Assembly (NCBI GenBank): GCA_029933535.1
Contig: JAOZNZ010000121.1
Span: 1-8,432 of the forward strand
Origin: a bacterium
Lineage (GTDB): Bacteria > Auribacterota > UBA3054 > B51-G9
Length of the DNA: 8,432 bases
Reading direction: 5' to 3'
The notes under the pieces are model-generated. The model did not search any database. It was given only the letters and a program-made list of their open reading frames with translations, and was not told where the DNA came from. This document shows, one piece after another, positions 1 to 5,252 of this stretch (position 1 is the first letter of the stretch; each line of letters begins with the position of its first letter). Made by a program: the position numbers and the translations under genes.

Positions 1-120
1 ATTTGGTAAAGTGGTTGATGTTCGCGAAGCGCCCGGCGTATGCAGGGTGATGTTCCTAAATCAAGTCGAACATCGAATGTCGATTAACGATTTTAGATTT
101 CAGAAGTTTTTAAATCGGTG
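1..120. other. Spacer of uncertain origin at the window edge
   Basis: No gene can be supported here. The first 60 bases are more GC-rich than the rest of the spacer and contain TGATGTTC at both ends of a short stretch (about 17-24 and 49-56). Frame 2 on the plus strand is open from base 2 to a TAA at about 182-184, so these bases could be the end of a gene that starts outside the window. However, that frame runs straight through the heptamer array and encodes monotonous sequence there, so I do not call it. Bases 67-94 hold inverted-orientation heptamers, listed separately. Confidence 0.3.
67..94. repeat. Inverted-orientation heptamer block
   Basis: Four consecutive 7-bp units begin with CGA: CGAACAT (67-73), CGAATGT (74-80), CGATTAA (81-87) and CGATTTT (88-94). 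The first is the exact reverse complement of ATGTTCG, a circular form of the TTCGATG unit found in the arrays at 121-183 and 4604-4646. The block therefore lies in inverted orientation about 27 bp from the direct array and could pair with it. Confidence 0.6.
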
Positions 121-183
121 TTCGATATTCGGTGTTCGATATTCGGTGTTCGGTGTTCGTTGTTCGGTGTTCGGTGTTCGATA
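114..183. repeat. TTCGRTG heptamer tandem array
   Basis: Nine 7-bp units follow one another in perfect phase from 121 to 183: TTCGATA, TTCGGTG, TTCGATA, TTCGGTG, TTCGGTG, TTCGTTG, TTCGGTG, TTCGGTG, TTCGATA. A degenerate tenth unit (ATCGGTG) precedes them at 114-120. The array ends four bases before the hairpin that overlaps the HAD stop codon. The same heptamer family recurs at 4604-4646, so it is dispersed in this genome and not a single local expansion. Confidence 0.85.
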
Positions 184-206
184 AAACGATAAGCTGGAAG
201 CTTATC
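183..206 (-). terminator. Hairpin spanning the HAD stop codon, possible intrinsic terminator
   Basis: GATAAGCT (188-195), loop GGA (196-198) and AGCTTATC (199-206) form a perfect 8-bp stem. Read on the minus strand, the stem is followed by G and four Ts (187-183), a short U-tract. The stop codon of the HAD gene (202-204) lies inside the stem. It may terminate transcription, but the stem is AT-rich and the U-tract short. It may equally be a dispersed palindromic repeat that has supplied the stop codon. Confidence 0.45.
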
Positions 207-1050
207 CTACTATCTCTATCAGCACCTTCGCCACACCATCCTCATTATTTGACGGTGCAATATATTTTGCTGCAGCTTTCGCTCCGGAAATCGCGTTTTC
301 CATCGCATAACTGATATCCGCAAAAGTCAGCATATCAATATCATTATGATCATCACCAAAAGCGATTACTTTCGTTTCTTTATTTCCTATTTTATCGATC
401 AACCGACATATTCCATCCCATTTTGTCCATCCCTGTTCAAGAATCTCCAGAATTGTATGCGTTGGAAGATAGTCAAGATTATCGAGTGAATAAAATTTCA
501 GTTTGTCATTATTTTTAGATTCCAGAAATGAAATCACGTTTTTAATACTTCCATTTCCCTCAGTTAAAAATATTCCGGTTACGCAGTCAAGAAACTTTGA
601 ATCCCTAATATCTTTCTCAATAATAATATGATTTTTATTTCTATTATAATAATCCTCATACACCTTAACCTCTAAATGTGATTCGTCCATTACCATATCT
701 TCAGACACTTCATCAGAGTCAATTATCAGTACGGGAAGTCTATCGAGTTCTGATAAAGCATCAATTAAATTTTCTACAGTTCGCTTTGGATAATAATGCA
801 AATAAATCCGCTCTCTGTTTGGCCATTCAGCGCATGCAGTTCCATTGCTTGAGATCAGCCATGCAGGAAAAGAAAAAGGTTTAAGCACCGTGGCAGCTAC
901 GCGTTCGCGCCTTCCGGTCACGAAACATATCTTAGCGCCTTTTTGACTCAAACTGCGCAAAGTATTAACAGTGAATTTCGAAACGGATTTATCTGTTCGC
1001 AACAATGTGCCATCAAGATCAAGAGCGATTATTGTATTCTGTAAATTCAT
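202..1050 (-). CDS. Cof-type HAD-IIB family phosphatase
   Basis: This is a 282-residue cytoplasmic HAD-superfamily hydrolase of the Cof/YidA-like IIB subfamily, which typically dephosphorylates sugar phosphates or small phosphorylated metabolites. All four HAD motifs are visible. Motif I is DLDGT (residues 11-15), with Asp11 the predicted nucleophile and Asp13 the acid/base. Motif II is the Thr of VTGR (Thr45). Motif III is Lys210 in GWTKWDG. Motif IV is GDDHND (232-237), which binds Mg2+. The tail with MENAI and NNEDGVAKVL is typical of Cof proteins, and the region between motifs II and III is the IIB cap. Length is normal for the family. The ATG at 1050 places motif I ten residues in, as expected; no Shine-Dalgarno precedes it. 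A TATATT at 1073-1078 (minus strand) is a weak -10 candidate without a convincing -35. The substrate cannot be told from sequence. The stop lies inside a hairpin. Confidence 0.93.
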   Translation of the reverse strand: MNLQNTIIALDLDGTLLRTDKSVSKFTVNTLRSLSQKGAKICFVTGRRERVAATVLKPFSFPAWLISSNGTACAEWPNRERIYLHYYPKRTVENLIDALSELDRLPVLIIDSDEVSEDMVMDESHLEVKVYEDYYNRNKNHIIIEKDIRDSKFLDCVTGIFLTEGNGSIKNVISFLESKNNDKLKFYSLDNLDYLPTHTILEILEQGWTKWDGICRLIDKIGNKETKVIAFGDDHNDIDMLTFADISYAMENAISGAKAAAKYIAPSNNEDGVAKVLIEIVG

Positions 1051-1078
1051 AGGGAACGTGAATTGTTAGTAGAATATA

Positions 1079-1108
1079 AATTTCTAATTTCTAATTGACC
1101 TAATTTCT
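1079..1108. repeat. AATTTCT microrepeat block
   Basis: AATTTCT occurs at 1079-1085, 1086-1092 and 1102-1108. Between the second and third copies is AATTGACCT (1093-1101), which is the inverted form of the 9-mer family at 1173-1208. The 159-bp spacer between the pseudokinase and the HAD gene thus carries two microrepeat blocks that are partly complementary. The block lies just upstream of the HAD start and may overlap its promoter. Confidence 0.6.
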
Positions 1109-1172
1109 AATCAAACACCAATGCATAATAACCAATACACAAATTTGGACATTTCTTTTTCTTGGTTATTTT

Positions 1173-1208
1173 TTAGGTTAATTAGGTTAATTAGATCAAT
1201 TAGGTTAA
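1173..1208. repeat. Four tandem 9-mers TTAGGTTAA beside the pseudokinase stop
   Basis: Units lie at 1173-1181, 1182-1190, 1191-1199 (variant TTAGATCAA) and 1200-1208. The array ends one base short of the pseudokinase stop codon (1210-1212, TAA on the minus strand). On the minus strand each consensus unit reads TTAACCTAA. Because the period is a multiple of three, it places TAA codons repeatedly in two fixed frames directly after the gene. Confidence 0.85.
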
Positions 1209-1209
1209 T

Positions 1210-2982
1210 TTAATCCTTCTTACCCACTTTTATCTTCATCCCTGTTATCAACTTTTTATTGTCATTAACTTCTTCAAGTTCTTTCACCGTACAATTAAAC
1301 TTCTTCGACAAACTGTAATATGTATCTCCTTTTACTACAGTATATTCAATAATCTCAATTTTATTTGTTACAACATCAGTGTCAGTCTTTCCCATACCTC
1401 CCATATCTCCCATATCTCCCATTTTTTCATTCTCTGCTTCGATTTTGTCAACAGTATTTGTGGTTTTCTTCTTCGTTTTCCTCTTCGGCATTTCCCGTGT
1501 CTTACCTTTTTTAACTTTCAACTTTTGACCGGGTTTTATTATTGTACTTTCAGAAAGACCGTTTATAAAAAGCAACTCCTTTATTTTCATATAATGTTTC
1601 CAGGAAATCCCCCACAATGAATCATTCTTCTTAACCGTGTATGTCATGTATTCAACTTTTATTTTCTCAGGAATACTCTTGACAGGAATGCTTTCACTTG
1701 TTTCAACTACTTTTACTTCCGGAACTCCGCCCGGCAATGATTCATCAATTTTTTCCACGGCGAATTTTTCAGAAATATCTGTAACGGCAATTGATTCAGT
1801 CATATCGAGTATTTTTTCAACATCCCCTGTACTTTTGGATTCGACATTTTTTATTTCCGACAAAAACGGTTTATTTTCACCCTTAATATTCGATACATCT
1901 TTTGTTATATTTTCGATATTGTTAAAATCTAATTCTTTGGAATCAGGATCATAAAATTTTCCAGCAAAGCTTTTAACCTTTTTAGAAATACTATCCATTT
2001 CTAAAATATCTTCTTTCATAAAATTTGACGCAAGGGTATAAATTAATATCAGAGCAATCAAAATTACAAAAGAAACAATAGCGCCTTTCAGAACACTAAA
2101 AGTTACTTTTTTGGGAATCAAACTTTTAACGTGAAGTAAATCATTGCGGAAACTTTGACAATCAGAATACCTTTTTTCAGGCTCAAATGTAAGTGCTTTT
2201 TTTATAATTTCATTCCAGCCCGCAGAAATATCCCCCCTGATCTCAGCAGGCGGCATTACAGGTGACGGCGGCGCAACACCCGTAATCAAATTATAAGCAA
2301 TTGCTCCAAGCGAGTAGACGTGACTTCTTTCGTTTGCTATCTGTCCCTGCAATTCTTCAGGCGAAAGAAAAGCATCAATACCGGTAGATCTTCCCCTTAT
2401 AACAGGCACACCAATATCTGTTAATTTAATTTTAATATTTCCGCCTTCACCTTCTGTAACGAGAACCCTATTAGGATTAATTCCACCATAAAAAAGAGAT
2501 AATTCCGGTGAATTATTAATTCCAAATAAATATTGCAATACGTTGATTATCTGACTTAAAATATCTATTACATTCTTCTCGGAAACAAGCCCTGATTGAC
2601 CCTCAACATATTCAGTAAGATTTTTTGAAAATAATTCCCCGGATGCAGGGGAATAACTCGCAATACTGCGGTCATCAATATCATCACAAATGTTTTTCTT
2701 GAAACTTACGTATTCGGTAACAACATAAACATCTTCTTCTATATTACCACAATCTAATATTTCCGCAATCCCGGCATGCGAAAGTCGCTTCACTATTCGC
2801 GCACTTTTCAATGCTGCATCAGCAACATTACCGGCAGAAAATATTTTTACTGCCGCACAGTGTTTTTCAACAGTATGTTCAGCAAGAAACACAACACCTG
2901 CCTGTCCCCTGCCGACTTCCATTAAGATTTTATATTCGGCAACAATTTTCCCGATCCAATCTTCAGCTTTAATTTTATTCAT
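1210..2982 (-). CDS. Membrane-anchored Ser/Thr pseudokinase with two LysM domains
   Basis: The protein has 590 residues. A Hanks-type kinase fold covers about 17-285: Gly-rich loop GRGQAG (24-29), Lys46 in AAVKIF, DIG (189-191) in place of DFG, SPE (207-209), the YSLG segment of helix F (223-226), and Arg271. The catalytic loop, normally HRDLKPEN, reads YGGINPNR (165-172), so Asp, Lys and Asn are all lost. The alpha-C Glu is replaced (about Ser60) and the alpha-F Asp is His221. It should lack phosphotransfer activity, although ATP binding through Lys46 and Asp189 is possible. A single membrane helix (about 300-318) follows KK. A low-complexity, probably periplasmic linker leads to LysM1 (448-490) and LysM2 (547-586), which bind peptidoglycan-type glycans. 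The layout recalls PASTA kinases. A 9-bp coding repeat gives MGDMGDMGGMG (521-531). No Shine-Dalgarno is seen before the ATG; the leader is A-rich. Confidence 0.9.
   Translation of the reverse strand: MNKIKAEDWIGKIVAEYKILMEVGRGQAGVVFLAEHTVEKHCAAVKIFSAGNVADAALKSARIVKRLSHAGIAEILDCGNIEEDVYVVTEYVSFKKNICDDIDDRSIASYSPASGELFSKNLTEYVEGQSGLVSEKNVIDILSQIINVLQYLFGINNSPELSLFYGGINPNRVLVTEGEGGNIKIKLTDIGVPVIRGRSTGIDAFLSPEELQGQIANERSHVYSLGAIAYNLITGVAPPSPVMPPAEIRGDISAGWNEIIKKALTFEPEKRYSDCQSFRNDLLHVKSLIPKKVTFSVLKGAIVSFVILIALILIYTLASNFMKEDILEMDSISKKVKSFAGKFYDPDSKELDFNNIENITKDVSNIKGENKPFLSEIKNVESKSTGDVEKILDMTESIAVTDISEKFAVEKIDESLPGGVPEVKVVETSESIPVKSIPEKIKVEYMTYTVKKNDSLWGISWKHYMKIKELLFINGLSESTIIKPGQKLKVKKGKTREMPKRKTKKKTTNTVDKIEAENEKMGDMGDMGGMGKTDTDVVTNKIEIIEYTVVKGDTYYSLSKKFNCTVKELEEVNDNKKLITGMKIKVGKKD
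1391..1422. repeat. In-frame 9-bp coding microsatellite
   Basis: CCCATACCT (1391-1399), CCCATATCT (1400-1408), CCCATATCT (1409-1417) and a partial CCCAT (1418-1422) form a tandem run. It encodes the Met-Gly-Asp repeat in the linker between the two LysM domains of the pseudokinase. Its length can change without breaking the reading frame, so it may vary between strains and alter the LysM spacing. Confidence 0.75.
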
Positions 2983-3160
2983 TTTTTTATTTTTGTAAAA
3001 TGATATAATTATTTTTCTTAATTATTTTGTTGTTCTAATGAAGTAACATGTATTCATAGTCATTATTCTGCGAATTAATTGGTTTGCAAAATGATTGACA
3101 GCAAAATGATTTCAATTCCATTTATTTTAACTTTTTAGCCGTTCTCATGTCTATCCCCAC
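2983..3160. other. Spacer upstream of the pseudokinase
   Basis: This 178-bp spacer between the pseudokinase start and the repeat at the end of bioA is AT-rich. It must hold the pseudokinase promoter if the gene is not read from bioA, but I find no convincing -35/-10 pair. The only clear structure is the 11-bp direct repeat at 3086-3111. Confidence 0.4.
3086..3111. repeat. Pair of 11-bp direct repeats
   Basis: GCAAAATGATT occurs at 3086-3096 and again at 3101-3111, a period of 15 bp with the spacer GACA between them. It lies about 105 bp upstream of the pseudokinase start. It could be a remnant of a dispersed intergenic repeat or a paired regulator site; sequence alone does not decide. Confidence 0.6.
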
Positions 3161-3195
3161 TATTAACTAATAACTATTAACTAATAACTATTAAC
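3161..3195. repeat. 14-bp tandem repeat overlapping the bioA stop
   Basis: TATTAACTAATAAC occurs at 3161-3174 and 3175-3188, followed by a half unit TATTAAC at 3189-3195. The bioA stop (3181-3183) lies inside it, and the repeat encodes the last residues of BioA (V-N-S-Y, then TAG). On the minus strand the run is rich in TAA and TAG codons in more than one frame. Confidence 0.85.
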
Positions 3196-4524
3196 CACTT
3201 CTTCTATCGATTCCTTCGCAATTCCGCCAAGCTCTTTTAATGTCTCAATCGAAATTGTAAGCGGAGTGAGAAAATATATCACATCTCCAAGCGGCCGAAG
3301 CAGCGCTCCTCTTTTCAACGCTTCACGATAAACCTGCCAACCAATTTTTTCTGCAGACGGAAATGCTTTTTTGGATTTCTTGTCAGCAACAAGTTCTACA
3401 GCGCCAATAAATCCACACTGTCTTATTTCTCCAACATTAGGCAACTCAGCCAGCCCGCCAAGAATTTCACTCAATACGTTAATTTTCCCTGGCAATTCAG
3501 CCATAACTCCATTTTCAAGAATATCAATAGCTTCGAGTCCGATCCGTGCTGCCATTGGATTACCTGTATAAGAATGGCTATGATAAAATGCTTTATAGTC
3601 TGTGTATTCGCCGTAAAAAGCATCATAAACTTTTTGATCATAAACAATTGTAGCAGCAAAAGGCATATAACCGCCTGTCAGTCCTTTAGAAATGCACATA
3701 AAGTCCGGCACCACATTTGCATGTTCGCATGCGAACAATTTCCCGGTCCTGCCAAAACCTACCGCAATTTCATCGGCAACAAGATGAACATTAAGTTTTG
3801 CCGTCAGCTCGCGTAATTTTTTCAAATAAACGGGACTGTAAATATTCATGTTGTTTGCGCATTGAACTAATGGTTCAATAAAAACAGCAGCAATTTCATC
3901 CGAGTGATTTGTGAGAACTCTTTCCATATCCTCAAAACATTCGGCAGAACAAGTGTCGCGCGTTTTCCCATAAGGGCATCGGAAACAATTCGGGCCTTCT
4001 ACATTAAAAGTGTCCAGCATGATAGGTGAAAATGTTTCCCGGTAAAGCCCTATTCCGCCAACAGAAAGTGCACCAAGTGTTTCTCCATGATAAGCGCCGC
4101 TGATAGAAACAAATCTCTTTTTTTTAGGCTTACCGGTTTGTCTCCAATACTGATAAGACATTTTAAGCGCAACTTCAACAGCCGCCGACCCGCAATCGGA
4201 ATAAAAAACTTTCACCGGATTTCCGGGAGCGATTCTACACAGTTCAGCGGCTAACCGAGCGCCATATTCATGAGTAAATCCGGCAAAAATGACATGTTCG
4301 AGCTCCGCCGCCTGTTTTTGCAAAGCAGCGGTAAGACGCGGATTACAATGCCCGAGCAAATTAACCCACCAGGAAGAAATGCCATCGATATATTTTTTAC
4401 CTGATTTGTCAAACAAAAAGCATCCTTCACCTTTAACAATTTCAATTGGAGGGATAGTTTCATGGTCCTTCATTTGCGTACAAGGATGCCAAACGAATTT
4501 TTTATCGAGTTGATTTATATTCAT
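3181..4524 (-). CDS. bioA: Adenosylmethionine-8-amino-7-oxononanoate aminotransferase
   Basis: This class III, PLP-dependent aminotransferase converts KAPA to DAPA in biotin synthesis, classically with S-adenosylmethionine as amino donor. The predicted length is 447 residues, normal for BioA. Visible hallmarks: WHPCTQM (12-18), SSWW (50-53), GAYHG around Tyr145, VADE with Asp251 binding the PLP nitrogen, SKGLTGG with the Schiff-base Lys280, and RPLGDVIY with Arg410 matching the E. coli substrate-carboxylate Arg391. The position of E. coli Tyr17 in HPYT is Cys15 here. Four cysteines (180, 183, 192, 196) cluster in an insertion. I chose the ATG at 4524 because it puts WHP 12 residues in, as in E. 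coli; an upstream TTG at 4578 would add 18 residues and lie inside a hairpin. No other bio gene is nearby. The last codons and stop lie in a tandem repeat. Confidence 0.95.
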   Translation of the reverse strand: MNINQLDKKFVWHPCTQMKDHETIPPIEIVKGEGCFLFDKSGKKYIDGISSWWVNLLGHCNPRLTAALQKQAAELEHVIFAGFTHEYGARLAAELCRIAPGNPVKVFYSDCGSAAVEVALKMSYQYWRQTGKPKKKRFVSISGAYHGETLGALSVGGIGLYRETFSPIMLDTFNVEGPNCFRCPYGKTRDTCSAECFEDMERVLTNHSDEIAAVFIEPLVQCANNMNIYSPVYLKKLRELTAKLNVHLVADEIAVGFGRTGKLFACEHANVVPDFMCISKGLTGGYMPFAATIVYDQKVYDAFYGEYTDYKAFYHSHSYTGNPMAARIGLEAIDILENGVMAELPGKINVLSEILGGLAELPNVGEIRQCGFIGAVELVADKKSKKAFPSAEKIGWQVYREALKRGALLRPLGDVIYFLTPLTISIETLKELGGIAKESIEEVVNSY

Positions 4525-4531
4525 AATATAA

Positions 4532-4560
4532 ATTATAGCAAAACAAATTGATTTTAACAA
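4532..4560 (-). promoter_or_regulatory. sigma70-like promoter of bioA
   Basis: On the minus strand TTGTTA (4555-4560) is separated by exactly 17 bp from TATAAT (4532-4537), which is preceded by TGC as in an extended -10. Normal spacing puts transcription start at about 4525, next to the ATG at 4524-4522, so the bioA mRNA would be leaderless or nearly so. Confidence 0.6.
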
Positions 4561-4565
4561 ATCAA
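4548..4565. promoter_or_regulatory. Inverted repeat over the bioA -35, possible operator
   Basis: TTGATTT (4548-4554), TAAC (4555-4558) and AAATCAA (4559-4565) form a perfect 7-bp inverted repeat that covers the -35 hexamer. It does not resemble the BirA operator consensus I know (TTGTAACC with its inverted partner). A repressor site is possible, but AT-rich palindromes of this size also occur by chance. Confidence 0.3.
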
Positions 4566-4573
4566 ATTTAGTG

Positions 4574-4594
4574 ATCAAAGCATCTTGCTTTGAT
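4574..4594. repeat. Perfect hairpin beside the second heptamer array
   Basis: ATCAAAGCA (4574-4582), loop TCT and TGCTTTGAT (4586-4594) form a 9-bp perfect stem with a 3-nt loop. No U-tract follows on either strand, so it is not a typical terminator. It lies just upstream of the bioA promoter and nine bases from the heptamer array. Confidence 0.7.
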
Positions 4595-4603
4595 AAATTA
4601 GCA

Positions 4604-4646
4604 TTCGGTTATTCGTTATTCGATGTTCGATGTTCGATGTTCGATG
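4604..4646. repeat. Second TTCGRTG heptamer array
   Basis: One 8-bp unit TTCGGTTA (4604-4611) is followed by TTCGTTA (4612-4618) and four identical TTCGATG units (4619-4646). It is the same family and strand orientation as the array at 121-183, with a different mix of variants. Confidence 0.85.
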
Positions 4647-4797
4647 TTTAGTCCAATGTTCAAAAGCGTAACAAAACATTGCATTTCTACAACTTAACCT
4701 CTATTGTTTTCGCAATATCGCACAGGAATGGTACTTTTTATTTCATTATTAAATCGATATTTAGGATTAGTAAACATAATATTCCCAATTCCTGCAA
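4647..4797. other. Spacer with no recognised feature
   Basis: These 151 bases between the heptamer array and the hairpin-rich element are AT-rich. I see no gene, terminator or convincing promoter in them. Confidence 0.4.
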
Positions 4798-5089
4798 CTA
4801 ATTAGAGGGCGCTCGAAAAAGTGTAGCGAACCAGACGTCCGATAAGGACAAGAGTTATTAGCCTGTGGTTTCAACCACAGGAACGGAAAACCAAACATAT
4901 CCGCCCGAAAAGGGCGGAACAAACAACGAAAGAGGTTATTTATAACCATTGTTTTGCATTGATTGTCGAATAAATGTACCGTCCTTTTCGGACGGAATAC
5001 GTTTATTAATCATCTCCTTGCGTTAAAACGCAAGGCTAATTACTTTCGCCGCTTTGCGGCTGAACCCTTTTCGAGTAAGCCCTAATTAG
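4798..5089. mobile_element. Hairpin-rich MITE/REP-like element with imperfect inverted ends
   Basis: The palindromic octamer CTAATTAG stands at both ends (4798-4805 and 5082-5089). Just inside, GGGCGCTCGAAAAAG (4807-4821) matches, inverted and with small gaps, CCTTTTCGAGTAAGCC (5066-5081); CTCGAAAA is identical in both. Inside are six clear hairpins with unrelated stems: 4862-4881 (9 bp), 4901-4917 (6 bp), 4934-4947 (6 bp), 4979-4995 (6 bp), 5016-5035 (9 bp) and 5048-5060 (5 bp), roughly every 30-45 bp. A weaker one lies at 4837-4849. No protein is encoded. Inverted ends and no transposase suggest a non-autonomous mobile or REP-like element. A structured RNA is the alternative. Confidence 0.5.
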
Positions 5090-5197
5090 GGGTTAAACGT
5101 CAAATCTTTTGCTACGCATATGATTATACGAGGTACACTTCTTGCTACCACTTACAAACTTTAAAAGACAAGCCGACAAGCGATATAAGTCTCATGT

Positions 5198-5228
5198 TTG
5201 AACGTATATCAGAATACAATGATACAAT
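5198..5228 (+). promoter_or_regulatory. Candidate promoter of the PEP-CTERM gene
   Basis: TTGAAC (5198-5203) and TACAAT (5223-5228) could be -35 and -10 hexamers, but the 19-bp spacer is long. A second TACAAT at 5215-5220 makes the -10 assignment uncertain. This is a weak call. Confidence 0.25.
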
Positions 5229-5238
5229 AATTCAATAA

Positions 5239-5245
5239 AAAAGGA
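5239..5245 (+). promoter_or_regulatory. Shine-Dalgarno of the PEP-CTERM gene
   Basis: AAAAGGA at 5239-5245 lies seven bases before the ATG at 5253 and supports that start. It is the only clear Shine-Dalgarno sequence before a gene in this window. Confidence 0.6.
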
Positions 5246-5252
5246 AAAAATT

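Noticed and set aside
2..184. C-terminal end of a plus-strand gene entering the window
   Set aside because: The frame is open, but more than a third of it is heptamer array and there is no recognisable protein sequence. The upstream sequence is needed before calling it.
132..314. Small plus-strand open frame of 60 codons
   Set aside because: It begins inside the heptamer array and runs antisense into the HAD gene; its start is repeat-encoded (VFVVRCSVF).
1173..1208. Telomere-like repeat
   Set aside because: TTAGGTTAA resembles telomeric TTAGGG only in part. It is four units long, internal, and in a bacterial gene context.
3471..3659. Shadow open frames inside bioA and other genes on either strand
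   Set aside because: They overlap well-supported genes in other frames, have no start signals, and encode no recognisable domain.
4525..4578. Longer BioA start at a TTG (4578)
   Set aside because: It would add 18 residues before the usual BioA N-terminus, start inside a perfect hairpin and cover the promoter. The ATG at 4524 fits the family.
4767..4949. Small minus-strand open frame of 60 codons
   Set aside because: It lies mostly within the hairpin-rich element, and its codons are made of the stems and their flanks. It has no Shine-Dalgarno and no recognisable domain, so it is probably spurious.
4798..5089. CRISPR array
   Set aside because: The palindromes are roughly regular in spacing, but their sequences differ from one another; there is no constant repeat and no cas gene.
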